DNA from: Paludibacteraceae bacterium
Lineage (GTDB): Bacteria > Bacteroidota > Bacteroidia > Bacteroidales > Paludibacteraceae
Assembly: GCA_905235225.1 (NCBI GenBank)
Contig: CAJOKE010000015.1
Span: 62,001-126,000 of the forward strand
Direction: 5' to 3'
DNA length: 64,000 nt
Shown here: piece after piece, positions 24,878 through 34,749 of the stretch
Numbering within the stretch: position 1 is the first letter of the stretch
How the letters are laid out: each line of letters opens with the position of its first letter
Program-made: the position numbers and the translations under genes
Notes under the pieces: model-generated
The model's database searches: none
What the model was told of the DNA's origin: nothing
What the model saw: the letters and a program-made list of their open reading frames with translations, nothing else

Positions 24878-26635
24878 TTAATAGCCTTCGTTTTGAGTCC
24901 AGATAGCCTTGCCGTCTTCACCGATAACGGACTTTTGAAGGATAGCAAACGGAATGGGGAACCAGCGGCGTGTTTTAGCCTGATTGGTAACGTATTGTAC
25001 ATTCTCAAACTGGTCGAAACGAATGAGGTCACGACGGCGGCAGTTTTCCCAAGAGAGTTCGCGTCCGCGCTCGGCAAGGATACCATCGGAAGTGAGTCCG
25101 CCTTCGAGCGAAGTGAACGCATGGGGGTATGCAGCATCGAATGCAGCGACGGGATCGTCATTATATGGGAAGGCACGTTTTTTGAGAGCCTCGATGGCAG
25201 CGTCTTCGATACCGGGTTTGTCGTCATTACCGCCACGCAGTTTGGCTTCGACCTTCATATAGATGACATCCGCATAGCGAATGAGCGGGAAGTCGTTCTC
25301 CATATATTTGTATGTACCGGTTTTGTCCAACTCATATTTGAACATACGTGCGCCGTCGTTACGGAGAGCCTGATCGAGGGATGTCACTTCACGTGTGATG
25401 ATAATGAGAGAATCGTTCTTATCAATCATCGGCGTAGTTGATCCTTCGGGGCAAAGCGGTCCAACGAACCAAGCCCACTGGTGTTCATTATTAGTACCCT
25501 TACCTTCATAACCATCACCACGGCAGTCATGGTCATTAAAGAGGTCCATATAAGAAGGACGAGCCACGAAACCATTCCAGCAGTCAAGCACAAGGTTATA
25601 GCGTGTCTGGAACATATAGTGGAGTGTCAAGACAGCGATACGGAGTTTGTTCTTACAAGCATACGCATCACGTTCATTGTTAACGGAACCGTCCTCAACG
25701 ATAGTGAAGATGTTCTCTTTGCTTTTGCCATTTTCAAGAAGGAAGTTATTGAAGTAGTTGGGTTCGATTTCATAAGAACCGGAAGCGATAACTTCGTTGC
25801 AGCAACGAACGGCGTTGGTGTAGAAATCCTGAACAGAGTTGATTTTAATACCAACCTCGGATAACGGATTTTCCCCTTTCTTACCATTATGTGAATCAAC
25901 GGTACGTTTAGCAGCCATAACAGACTCAGGAGTCAAACCATAAGATTCAGCATTCAGATAGAGTTTTGCAAGTAAGGCGTAAGCCATACCTTGGGTAGTA
26001 CGTCCGTTGTAGTTAGTGCGGTCCGCCTCGGTAACAACAGCCATGTTGGGTGCGTTTCTCTCCAAGCAAGCAACGAGGTGCGCCCACGTAACAGCGGGAT
26101 CAAGCAGAGCCTCGTTACGGTCGGAATAGTCTTCCATATAAGGAATACGTCCGAAGCTGTCAAACAAGAGGAAATAGTAGTATGAGCGAAGGACTTCCAT
26201 CTCACCTACATACATGTTGTACAAATCGGGTGTCATATTTTCCTCATTGCTATAGAGGGTCTCGAGAATATTGTTACAGAGTACAGAACCAGCCACGGTA
26301 CAGTTCCAGATATTCTCAAAAGCTTTACCGTAGGCATTCCAGTTATGGTTATTGAGGTTTTTCCAATAGCCACCATCGTTCCAGTCACCTCCGACACGTA
26401 CAGGGCAAAGGCCTTCATCAGCGGTCAGGGTATTAACGCCCCAATATCCCCAGTGGTCGTGCATGAAACGAAGGTCCGCATAAGCCTGTCCGACCAATGA
26501 AACGACGTTTTCTTCGTTTTTAAGCATTTCATCGACCGTAGCTGCTCCGAAAGTATCCTCGTCCAACATGTGGCAAGAGGTAATCATGGGCAGCGTCATC
26601 GCGCAAATCAGCGCATATCTTACTAACTTTTTCAT
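24878..26635 (-). CDS. SusD/RagB family nutrient-uptake outer-membrane lipoprotein
   Basis: SusD-like proteins cap a SusC transporter and bind the incoming glycan at the cell surface. The lipoprotein signal ends MITSCHMLDED. Conserved features include AGSVLCNNILE, EMEVLRSYYYFLLFDSFGRIPYMEDYS, GMAYALLAKLYLNAE with a TPR-like helix pair, the C-terminal RYADVIYMKVEAKL, and ILAERGRELSWENCRRRDLIRFD. Length (585) is typical. It lies 27 bases downstream of the susC-like gene and 83 bases upstream of the susE-like gene. The companion CBM26-like module suggests alpha-glucan binding, but specificity is inferred. Confidence 0.95.
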   Translation of the reverse strand: MKKLVRYALICAMTLPMITSCHMLDEDTFGAATVDEMLKNEENVVSLVGQAYADLRFMHDHWGYWGVNTLTADEGLCPVRVGGDWNDGGYWKNLNNHNWNAYGKAFENIWNCTVAGSVLCNNILETLYSNEENMTPDLYNMYVGEMEVLRSYYYFLLFDSFGRIPYMEDYSDRNEALLDPAVTWAHLVACLERNAPNMAVVTEADRTNYNGRTTQGMAYALLAKLYLNAESYGLTPESVMAAKRTVDSHNGKKGENPLSEVGIKINSVQDFYTNAVRCCNEVIASGSYEIEPNYFNNFLLENGKSKENIFTIVEDGSVNNERDAYACKNKLRIAVLTLHYMFQTRYNLVLDCWNGFVARPSYMDLFNDHDCRGDGYEGKGTNNEHQWAWFVGPLCPEGSTTPMIDKNDSLIIITREVTSLDQALRNDGARMFKYELDKTGTYKYMENDFPLIRYADVIYMKVEAKLRGGNDDKPGIEDAAIEALKKRAFPYNDDPVAAFDAAYPHAFTSLEGGLTSDGILAERGRELSWENCRRRDLIRFDQFENVQYVTNQAKTRRWFPIPFAILQKSVIGEDGKAIWTQNEGY

Positions 26636-26662
26636 AAACGATATAATTTCAAGATTTCAAAA

Positions 26663-29656
26663 TTATAATAAGTTGAGGTTAACACCAAAGAGGAAGGATC
26701 CAGTCTTCGGGTAGTAGTTATTGATGTCAATACCCGGGTAGTCAATGCAGCTGGTATTGATTTCAGGATCGAGACCGGAGTAGCTTGTGATGGTGAACAA
26801 GTTTTGTCCTGTAGCATAGAGACGGAGCGAGCGAACATACTTGGACTCCGGGAACTTGAAGGTATAACCGACAGTGATATTGTCGCACTTGAGGTAGGAG
26901 CCGCTCTCCAGCCAATAATCGGAGAAGTGCTGATAGTCAGCATAAACGGGACCGCCATTAAGTCCTTTACCGGCAGTAAGGTCTTTGACAAAGAAGTTAT
27001 AATCGGTAGAGGGGTCAGTACCATCAGGCGTGTACATGAAACGTGTTGCATTCAGGACTTTGTTGCCCAATACACCACGGAAGAAGATAGTGATGTCCAA
27101 ATCTTTCCACTTAACGGTATTGTTCCAACCATAGGTAACAGCCGGTTGCGCGCTACCGAGGTATTTTTTGTCAGCAGTAGTAGGATTGGTAGTAGGTCCA
27201 CCGTACTGGTCTTCATACACCCATTTACCATCACTATCGAAGCCGAGGAACTTATATCCATAGAACTGACCAACGATACCACCCTCTTCAAGGATTTGTG
27301 TGTAGGAGTCAGAACCGTTGAACTTGTTACCATAGAGGCTACCTTGCGGAGAAGTGGAATAGTTAAAGCCTTTGGAAGGATCACTGAGCTTGGTGATTTT
27401 GTTTTGATTCCAAGCGAGTGTCAGGCCTGAAGTCCATGTCCAGTTACCACGTTTAACGGGAACACCGGTTACGGCTAATTCAACACCGTATGAGAGCATT
27501 TCACCGGCGTTAGCCAAGAGTGTTTCATACTGATAGGGAGGAGTCGGCACTTGATAGTACCAAAGGAGGTCTTTGGTATTACGAACGTATCCTTCCAAGC
27601 TACCGAACAAGCGGTTATCCAAGAAACCGTAGTCAACACCGAGGTTGTACTCAAATTTACGCTCCCACTTGAGGTCGGGGTTTACGTTTTGAGTTACGGA
27701 GTATGTGTTAATCTGTTTGCCAGCGAATGTGATTACGTCAGTTTTTGAAAGCAAAGCAACAGATTTCAAGCTTGAACCCACGTTGTTACCTGTAACACCG
27801 AAACCGGCACGGAGTTTGAGTTCATTACACCAATCGGCTCCGCTCATGAACGGTTCACCTTTGATACGCCAACCGGCACTGACAGCAGGGAAGTAGCCCC
27901 ACTTGTTGTTTGCACCGAAACGAGAGGAACCCTCTGCACGGAGAGAAACGGACAGCAAGTAGCGGTCTGCGTAGTTATAGTTAATACGTGCGAAAGCAGC
28001 AGCCAACGCATAGGAATTACGGTATGAGCTAACGGTCAAGTTATCTTTATCCGCCTGACCTTCACCGATACTATAGTATTTGGTACTCTCCATCACGAAA
28101 CCGCGGTTGGAGATGTTTTGACCATCATAGAGGAAGTGCTGGTACGAGAAACCTGCCACAGCAACGAGACCGTGCTTGCCCCAACTGTTTGCATAGTCGA
28201 TTGTACCTTCGTAGAGTTGTTTGAACGCCTTATCGCCATTACGGTAAGCCCAGTCACCGGCAGAAGCGGCATTCGGTGAAAGGAGTTTCGGGGAAGTGTA
28301 ACCATAGGAGTTATTGTCACCCTCTTCGAAAGCAGCGAAAGCGTTAACTTTCAATCCTTCAACGGCTTTGATGTCAACGGTAGCTTTCAACGAACCACGG
28401 AAGTAGTTACCTTCCTGATAAGCCTCTTTCATATTGAGGTATTCAACCGGGTTGTATTGTCCGGAGTTGGTAATGATTTCATATCCGTTCGGACTTGTTT
28501 CATCGTAGATCGGATAAGTTGGGTTCAGCAAGGCAGCCTGTGTATAGAATGCGCCATCGGAATAGTCGTTACGGTAGTGCATATAAGCCACGTCATATTG
28601 CAATTTGAGCCATCCATTGAGAGCCTTCTGGTCAGCAGCCAGTTTAGCAGAAATCTCACGACGTCCGTTATTTTTTGCAATACCTTGAGCGTCCTTGAAG
28701 TTAACAGACGCACGATACGAGAAATTACGGTGTGCGCCGGCAACAGCGAGGTTATGATTATGCGTGATAGCAGCTTTGCGGGACAATGCAGCAGTCCAGT
28801 CGGTTGAAGCACCATGGTCCATGCTGGTCAGTTTGCCACCAGTATATTGGCTCAGGCTGCGGAACTGCTCCGCATTAGCCATACCGAGTGAAGAATTAAT
28901 CCAAGCGACATTCACGTAGCCACTATATTCAACTTGTGTTTCCACTTTTTCCGTACCAACGGTAGCACCACGTTTGGTAGTAATGAGGATGACGCCATTG
29001 GTACCACGTGTACCGTAAATAGCGGCGGCAGAACCGTCTTTAAGCACATCCATAGATGCGATTTCATCCGGCGAGATATTATCAATATTATCTGTCGGTA
29101 CACCGTCCACGATGTACAATGGGGCTGAACCTGTACCTTGACCGAGTGTGGAGAAGCCACGGATCTGGATATTGTAGCCGGTAGAGGTCGGGTCAGAAGT
29201 TGTACGTGAAATGTTCAAACCGGCAACCTTACCTTGCAACAGACCAACGGGACTGGACTGTACGCCTGCGTTGAAATCCTCGGCTTTAACACTTGCAACG
29301 GAACCGGTAACCTCTTTTTTCTTCTGAGAACCATAACCGACCGCAACAACTTCCTGAATCTGAATAGCATCTTCCTTCAATCGGACAGTCATGCCATTTT
29401 TAGCAGGCAAGGTCTGCGATTGGAAACCCATGTAACTAAACTGAAGTTCTGTACCTTCGGGAACGTTCAGTTCAAAGTTTCCGTCGAAGTCAGTGATTAC
29501 ACCGTTAGTAGTGCCGACCTGCAAGATACTGGCACCGATAACCGGTTCACCCGTTGACTCCTCATAAACGGTACCCTTAATCTGCGCCTGTGCCATAGAA
29601 GCAATAGTCATCAGCACAGCCGTCAGAACGAGAGATAAATGTTTGTGTTTCATCAT
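26663..29656 (-). CDS. SusC/RagA family TonB-dependent outer-membrane transporter
   Basis: A 997-residue TonB-linked transporter. A signal peptide ends ASMAQAQ. It is followed by the N-terminal carboxypeptidase-like domain (IKGTVYEESTGEPVIGASIL), then the plug domain with the SusC signature GSQKKKEVTGSVASV and LYIVDGVPTDNIDNISPDEIA. The barrel ends in an aromatic terminal strand (SFLFGVNLNLL). It imports oligosaccharides across the outer membrane using TonB-ExbBD energy, together with SusD. ATG codons at 29656 and 29653 are both possible starts. The next gene upstream is the MFS transporter. Confidence 0.96.
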   Translation of the reverse strand: MMKHKHLSLVLTAVLMTIASMAQAQIKGTVYEESTGEPVIGASILQVGTTNGVITDFDGNFELNVPEGTELQFSYMGFQSQTLPAKNGMTVRLKEDAIQIQEVVAVGYGSQKKKEVTGSVASVKAEDFNAGVQSSPVGLLQGKVAGLNISRTTSDPTSTGYNIQIRGFSTLGQGTGSAPLYIVDGVPTDNIDNISPDEIASMDVLKDGSAAAIYGTRGTNGVILITTKRGATVGTEKVETQVEYSGYVNVAWINSSLGMANAEQFRSLSQYTGGKLTSMDHGASTDWTAALSRKAAITHNHNLAVAGAHRNFSYRASVNFKDAQGIAKNNGRREISAKLAADQKALNGWLKLQYDVAYMHYRNDYSDGAFYTQAALLNPTYPIYDETSPNGYEIITNSGQYNPVEYLNMKEAYQEGNYFRGSLKATVDIKAVEGLKVNAFAAFEEGDNNSYGYTSPKLLSPNAASAGDWAYRNGDKAFKQLYEGTIDYANSWGKHGLVAVAGFSYQHFLYDGQNISNRGFVMESTKYYSIGEGQADKDNLTVSSYRNSYALAAAFARINYNYADRYLLSVSLRAEGSSRFGANNKWGYFPAVSAGWRIKGEPFMSGADWCNELKLRAGFGVTGNNVGSSLKSVALLSKTDVITFAGKQINTYSVTQNVNPDLKWERKFEYNLGVDYGFLDNRLFGSLEGYVRNTKDLLWYYQVPTPPYQYETLLANAGEMLSYGVELAVTGVPVKRGNWTWTSGLTLAWNQNKITKLSDPSKGFNYSTSPQGSLYGNKFNGSDSYTQILEEGGIVGQFYGYKFLGFDSDGKWVYEDQYGGPTTNPTTADKKYLGSAQPAVTYGWNNTVKWKDLDITIFFRGVLGNKVLNATRFMYTPDGTDPSTDYNFFVKDLTAGKGLNGGPVYADYQHFSDYWLESGSYLKCDNITVGYTFKFPESKYVRSLRLYATGQNLFTITSYSGLDPEINTSCIDYPGIDINNYYPKTGSFLFGVNLNLL

Positions 29657-29693
29657 ACTGATAATTTGGTTAATAATTTAGTTGTTTTTATTT

Positions 29694-29717
29694 TTCGTGA
29701 TATCGTGATGTCGTGAT
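29694..29717. repeat. three tandem 8-bp copies (NTCGTGAT) before the susC-like gene
   Basis: TTCGTGAT, ATCGTGAT and GTCGTGAT follow each other without a gap at 29694-29717, ending at the MFS stop codon in the 60-base gap between the MFS and susC-like genes. They could be a regulator site or a simple short tandem repeat. Confidence 0.6.
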
Positions 29718-31063
29718 TATTCTTTATTCTCCTTAACAAAATATACGGAGCAAGCACCGCAAATGAGCAGTGCGCCAGCAACGACCAGCATGCCGACCTG
29801 AACGCCGCCGCATATATATTTAAGGAATAATCCGCCCAGCAAAGCAGCCACAATCTGCGGAATACATATTGTGCAGTTGAACAAGCCAAGGTAGTAGCCC
29901 ATATTATCGCCCTTGAGAGAGTTGGTGAGAATCGTGAACGGAAGAGCCAGCATAGCCGCCCAAGCCGCACCGATAAGCAGATAGCTAACGAAGAGGACAT
30001 ACTGGTTGGTCACCCACATTGTGGAAATGAATCCGAGCGCACCGACTACAAGAGATATAGCATAAGCACCCTTGTTGGAAGTCCATTTCTCCAACATCGG
30101 CAACACCATCGCCCACAGGAGAGAGCCGACAGCCTGGATACAGAACACTACGCCGACCCAGTTACCGGCAGCCTGATACTCAGCCGCCGCAGTAGAAACC
30201 TCGTCCCAGCCGAAGCACTGTGTAGCGATTGCGCCGGGGGAATAGGTCCACATATACATGAACGCCGACCAGCAGAAGAACTGTACAAGTCCGACAGTCC
30301 AGAATGTAGAAGGCGCGTCAACAAGCAATTTGATGAATGAGGGGTCTTCTTTCTTTTCCTCTTTTTTAGCGAGGTCAATCCCGTGGAATTTAGCATATTC
30401 CTGCGGATCCATCTCTTTTACGGCAAAGAAGGTATATAGGACACAAATAATCAGGATGGCGGCACCTACATAGAAAGACCACTTCACCGAATCAGGTATA
30501 ACGCCCTCGGGAGCAGTGTTAGCAATACCGATCCATGTAAAGAAAATCGGAAAAACGTAGCCAACGATTGAACCGGCATTACACAAAGCGGACTGGATGG
30601 CATAGGCTGTACCTTTCTGCTTCTCATTAACCATATCGCCGACCATCATTTTGAACGGCTGCATCGCTATATTTATAGAGGTGTCGAGGAACATAAGGCT
30701 AAACAAGCCGAACCACATAGCGGCATTCAGCCCGAGGAAAGCACTTTGGGCAAAAGTAAAGTTACCTGCATTAGGCAGCAGCAGCATGACTGCGACGGCA
30801 ATCAGTGCGCCGACAAGCAGATAGGGTTTACGACGGCCGAGGCGTGTCCAAGTCTTGTCAGAATATTTACCGACCAAGGGCTGAACAATCATCCCCATCA
30901 ACGGGGGCAAGATCCAGAAGAAAGATAATTGGTGAGGGTCTGCGCCGAGAGTGGCAAAGATACGGGAAATGTTAGCGGATTGCAATGCGTAAGCGATCTG
31001 AACACCAAAAAACCCGAAACTGAGATTAAACAACTGTCCAAAGGACAAGTCACGTTTTTCCAT
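29717..31063 (-). CDS. MFS sugar transporter, SLC45/maltose-type
   Basis: A 448-residue inner-membrane protein with about 12 hydrophobic segments. The conserved loop GKYSDKTWTRLGRRKPYLLVGAL after helix 2, plus FGFFGVQIAYALQSANISRIF near the N-terminus, is characteristic of the sucrose/maltose (SLC45-like) branch of the major facilitator superfamily. It would move malto-oligosaccharides or maltose from periplasm to cytoplasm, completing the path begun by SusC/SusD. It is the promoter-proximal gene of the locus, with its own -33/-7 promoter just upstream. Confidence 0.88.
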   Translation of the reverse strand: MEKRDLSFGQLFNLSFGFFGVQIAYALQSANISRIFATLGADPHQLSFFWILPPLMGMIVQPLVGKYSDKTWTRLGRRKPYLLVGALIAVAVMLLLPNAGNFTFAQSAFLGLNAAMWFGLFSLMFLDTSINIAMQPFKMMVGDMVNEKQKGTAYAIQSALCNAGSIVGYVFPIFFTWIGIANTAPEGVIPDSVKWSFYVGAAILIICVLYTFFAVKEMDPQEYAKFHGIDLAKKEEKKEDPSFIKLLVDAPSTFWTVGLVQFFCWSAFMYMWTYSPGAIATQCFGWDEVSTAAAEYQAAGNWVGVVFCIQAVGSLLWAMVLPMLEKWTSNKGAYAISLVVGALGFISTMWVTNQYVLFVSYLLIGAAWAAMLALPFTILTNSLKGDNMGYYLGLFNCTICIPQIVAALLGGLFLKYICGGVQVGMLVVAGALLICGACSVYFVKENKE

Positions 31064-31090
31064 ACGTACTATCTTTAAGTTTTAGCGGTG

Positions 31091-31121
31091 CAAAGTTACA
31101 GCTTTTTTTTCAACCTTCAAA
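31091..31121 (-). promoter_or_regulatory. promoter for the MFS-susCDE operon
   Basis: Minus-strand -7 TAACTTTG at 31091-31098, 19 bases after TTTG at 31118-31121. It is about 30 bases upstream of the MFS start. The divergent recQ promoter is roughly 110 bases away. No SusR-type regulator gene is in the window. Confidence 0.78.
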
Positions 31122-31209
31122 GAAAAAAAAGTATTTTTCTGCATTTTTTGTCAAAATCGAATATTTTTGAGGTAAAATCGCAATTTTGCGCATTTTTTTT
31201 TGAAAAAAA

Positions 31210-31240
31210 TTTGCAGGTTCGTTTTTTTTTATTACCTTTG
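31210..31240 (+). promoter_or_regulatory. promoter for the recQ-rimO-uvrA gene run
   Basis: TTTG at 31210-31213, a 19-base spacer and TACCTTTG at 31233-31240, about 19 bases upstream of the recQ ATG at 31259. The open frame that extends upstream to 31088 runs through this promoter, so its upstream part is not coding. Confidence 0.85.
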
Positions 31241-31258
31241 CAATCAAATTACATATTT

Positions 31259-33442
31259 ATGTCAAGACATGAAGAATTAATCGCTGCGCTGCAGCATCAT
31301 TTCGGGTTTGATTCATTCAAAGGGAATCAGGAGGCAATCATCAACAATGTCATGGACGGGAAGGACACTTTTGTTCTGATGCCGACAGGCGGTGGGAAGA
31401 GTCTTTGCTATCAGTTACCGGCACTATTGATGGACGGGATGGCGATTGTCATATCCCCGTTAATTGCCTTAATGAAGAACCAAGTTGACGCGATGCGCAA
31501 CTTCTCGGAAGAGGACGGCGTGGCCCATTTCATCAACTCATCACTGAGCCGCCCGGACATAGCCGCGGTCAAAGCGGATGTGCTTGCAGGAAAGACGAAG
31601 ATGCTTTACCTCGCACCGGAGTCGCTACAGAAAGAAGAGAACATAGACTTCCTGCAAGGGCTGAAAATATCATTTTACGCGGTTGACGAAGCGCATTGTA
31701 TTTCCGAATGGGGGCATGATTTCCGCCCTGAATACAGGCATATCCGTTCCATGGTGGAGCGTATCGGCAAGGCCCCGATTATTGCGCTCACGGCTACCGC
31801 CACTCCGAAGGTGCAGCATGACATCCAGAAGAACCTTGACATGATGGATGCCACGGTATTCAAGTCAAGTTTCAACAGGTCCAATCTGTTTTACGAAGTA
31901 CGTCCGAAGAAGGATGATATAGACAAGGAAGTCATCCGTTTCATCCGTCAGATGGAAGGCAAATCCGGTATCATATATTGTCTCGCACGCAAAGAAGTGG
32001 AAGACCTTGCCAAGACCTTGCAGGTAAACAATATCAGCGCACTCCCGTACCATGCCGGCATGGATGCCCCGAGCCGCAGCCGCAACCAAGATGATTTTCT
32101 GATGGAAAAATGCCAAGTTATCGTGGCAACGATTGCCTTTGGCATGGGGATAGACAAACCCGATGTGCGTTTTGTGATACACTATGACATTCCGAAATCA
32201 TTGGAAGGGTATTACCAAGAAACCGGCCGTGCAGGCAGGGACGGCGGCGAAGGTCACTGCCTATGCTTTTACAGTCCGAAAGACATAGAACGCCTGCGAC
32301 GGTTCCAGCAAGGCAAGCCTGTAGCGGAAGTGGAGATCGGCAACCAACTGCTGTTCGAGACGCAGAGTTATGCAGAATCCACCATCTGCCGCCGCAAATT
32401 ACTGCTGCATTATTTCGGAGAAGAATACACTCAGGACAACTGCGGCATGTGTGACAACTGCCGCAAGAATTACCGGATGATAGATGCCTCGGAATTGCTC
32501 ACACTTATACTGGAAACAGTCCAGCAGCTCAACGAGAAATTCAAAGCCGAGCATATTGTTGACATCATGAAAGGCAACGAGACCGCAGCAGTAGTCAGCT
32601 ACAAGCATACCGAGTTGGAAAACTTCGGGGCAGCAGAGGATGAAGACGAAGCGGTGCTTCACGCCATCATCCGGCAGGCAATGCTGAGCGGCTATCTGAA
32701 TAAAGATATAGAGTCTTATGGTGATTTGAAATTAACCCCTGAGGGCAGGCGTTTCATCAAGCGTCCGACCAAGTTTGAGGTACCGATAGAAGTGGTGGAC
32801 GAGGATGAAGATGATGAGATTGTAACCGGCGGAGGCGGCAGTTCTGCTGCAGACGATGTATTGTTCTCAATCCTTAAAGATGTCCGCAAAAAACTCAGCA
32901 AGCAGTTTGATGTACCGCCCTTTGTAATCTTCCAAGATCCGAGTTTAGAAGCCATGGCAACCACCTACCCTATTACGATAGAGGAATTACAAAACATCCC
33001 CGGGGTCGGTGCAGGAAAGGCCAAACGATACGGCGATGAGTTTCTCCGAGTTATCAAAGAATATGTCGAGGAAAACGAGATTATCCGCCCCGAGGATCTC
33101 CGCGTCCGTACGGTTGCGAAAGACTCCGCCCGCAAGATCAGCATCATCCAAGCCATCGACCGCCGTGTCGCTTTGGACGATTTAGCCGAAAGCAAGGGCA
33201 TGTCCATGGAAGAAATGTTAGAGGAAATCGAAGCGATTGTATATAGCGGTACCAAACTGAACATCGGATATTTCATTGACGAAGTGGTAGATCCCGATGA
33301 GAAAGAAGAAATATACGATTACTTCAAGAACGCGGACAACGACAACATCAAGTTAGCCATGCAAGAACTCGGGGAAGACGACTATGACGAACTTCATGTC
33401 CGCCTTGTCCGTATCAAGTTCCACAGCGATTTAGGCAACTAA
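31259..33442 (+). CDS. recQ: ATP-dependent DNA helicase RecQ (full length)
   Basis: A 3'-5' helicase in recombination and replication-fork repair. Starting at the ATG just after the promoter, the 727-residue product (the usual Bacteroidales RecQ size) shows FGFDSFKGNQ, Walker A LMPTGGGKSLCYQ, DEAH box VDEAHCISEWGHDFRPEY, motif VI YYQETGRAGRDGGEG, and the Zn-binding cluster CRRKLLLHYF...DNCGMCDNC. An RQC winged-helix region follows, then an HRDC-like domain (GVGAGKAKRYGDEFLRVIK). It overlaps rimO by one base (TAATG). It is a second, longer RecQ paralogue in this window (compare 21155-22876). Confidence 0.95.
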   Translation: MSRHEELIAALQHHFGFDSFKGNQEAIINNVMDGKDTFVLMPTGGGKSLCYQLPALLMDGMAIVISPLIALMKNQVDAMRNFSEEDGVAHFINSSLSRPDIAAVKADVLAGKTKMLYLAPESLQKEENIDFLQGLKISFYAVDEAHCISEWGHDFRPEYRHIRSMVERIGKAPIIALTATATPKVQHDIQKNLDMMDATVFKSSFNRSNLFYEVRPKKDDIDKEVIRFIRQMEGKSGIIYCLARKEVEDLAKTLQVNNISALPYHAGMDAPSRSRNQDDFLMEKCQVIVATIAFGMGIDKPDVRFVIHYDIPKSLEGYYQETGRAGRDGGEGHCLCFYSPKDIERLRRFQQGKPVAEVEIGNQLLFETQSYAESTICRRKLLLHYFGEEYTQDNCGMCDNCRKNYRMIDASELLTLILETVQQLNEKFKAEHIVDIMKGNETAAVVSYKHTELENFGAAEDEDEAVLHAIIRQAMLSGYLNKDIESYGDLKLTPEGRRFIKRPTKFEVPIEVVDEDEDDEIVTGGGGSSAADDVLFSILKDVRKKLSKQFDVPPFVIFQDPSLEAMATTYPITIEELQNIPGVGAGKAKRYGDEFLRVIKEYVEENEIIRPEDLRVRTVAKDSARKISIIQAIDRRVALDDLAESKGMSMEEMLEEIEAIVYSGTKLNIGYFIDEVVDPDEKEEIYDYFKNADNDNIKLAMQELGEDDYDELHVRLVRIKFHSDLGN

Positions 33443-34749
33443 TGGCAAAAAAAGACATTGATATCATCAGTCTCGGCTGTTCCAAGAACTTAGTGGACAC
33501 CGAATGGATAATGGGCAGACTGGATGCCGCGGGGTTTACATGTCACCATGACCCGCAGAATCCCGTTTCGCCTGTCATGATCATCAACACCTGCGGATTT
33601 ATCGGAGATGCAAAAGAAGAAAGCATAAACACGATACTTGCCCAATCATTGCGGAAAAAGAGCAAGACCAACCGGCTTGAAAAATTATATGTAATGGGAT
33701 GTTTGAGCCAGCGTTATATGCCGGAACTGCAGAATGAGATACCCGAAGTAGATGGTTGGTTCGGCAAGTTCGACTTTCAAAATATCATTATTGCATTGAC
33801 CGGTGAACAGCCGTTATGTCCCGATGCGGTTCAACGCAAACTAACCACCCCCAAGCATTTTGCATATCTCAAGATTTCAGAGGGCTGCAACCGTATGTGT
33901 TCCTATTGCGCCATACCCTTGATTACCGGGCATCACAAGTCCAAGCCGATGGGACAACTGCTTGCCGAGGCAAGGTGGCTAAAAGACCAAGGCGTCAAGG
34001 AAATCAATGTCATAGCCCAGGACCTGTCCAGCTACGGACTTGATACAGAACACAAGCATCTGCTGCCGGAACTGATTGACCGTTTGGCGCAGATAGAAGG
34101 GATTGAATGGATTCGCTTGCACTATGCCTACCCGACTGATTTTCCCGATGAATTATTGGACGTCATTGCCAAGCATCCGAATGTATGCAAATATCTTGAC
34201 ATAGCACTCCAGCATTGCACAGACCATATGTTGTCACTTATGCGGCGGCATATCACACAGGAAGAACAAGACAACCTGATCAAGCGTATTCGCGAACGTG
34301 TGCCGGGTATTTGCCTGCGGACGACCCTGATGGTCGGACATCCGGGGGAAACCGAAGACGATTTCACAGCCCTCAAGGAATGGACCAAACGCATGCGTTT
34401 CGACCGAATGGGAGCATTTGCCTACTCCGACGAAGACGGCACCTATGCCAGTTTGCATTACAAAGACGATATTCCCGAACCGACCAAGCAACGCAGATTA
34501 GCGGAACTGATGGATATTCAACAGCAAATTTCCGCCGAACTAATGGCTGCAAAAGTCGGGCAGACATTCCGCGTTATAATTGACAAAAAAGAAGGTGAAT
34601 ACTACGTTGGCAGGACGGAATATGATTCACCTGAAGTGGATTGCGAAGTGCTTGTGCCGGCCAGCGAGCAGGACCTCCGAATTGGAAATTTCTACCAAGT
34701 AACAATAACCAAAGCAGAGGAATTTGACCTCTATGGAAAAATATGCTAA
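33442..34749 (+). CDS. rimO: ribosomal protein S12 methylthiotransferase RimO
   Basis: A radical-SAM enzyme that methylthiolates an aspartate of ribosomal protein S12. The N-terminal UPF0004 domain carries SLGCSKNLVDTE, INTCGFIGDAKEE and VMGCLSQRY (cluster-binding Cys). The radical-SAM cluster motif CNRMCSYC follows, and the C-terminal ~65 residues form a TRAM domain. The 435-residue length and the S-L-G-C-S-K-N motif favour RimO over MiaB/MtaB. It overlaps recQ by one base at its start and the HU gene by seven bases at its end. Confidence 0.95.
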   Translation: MAKKDIDIISLGCSKNLVDTEWIMGRLDAAGFTCHHDPQNPVSPVMIINTCGFIGDAKEESINTILAQSLRKKSKTNRLEKLYVMGCLSQRYMPELQNEIPEVDGWFGKFDFQNIIIALTGEQPLCPDAVQRKLTTPKHFAYLKISEGCNRMCSYCAIPLITGHHKSKPMGQLLAEARWLKDQGVKEINVIAQDLSSYGLDTEHKHLLPELIDRLAQIEGIEWIRLHYAYPTDFPDELLDVIAKHPNVCKYLDIALQHCTDHMLSLMRRHITQEEQDNLIKRIRERVPGICLRTTLMVGHPGETEDDFTALKEWTKRMRFDRMGAFAYSDEDGTYASLHYKDDIPEPTKQRRLAELMDIQQQISAELMAAKVGQTFRVIIDKKEGEYYVGRTEYDSPEVDCEVLVPASEQDLRIGNFYQVTITKAEEFDLYGKIC

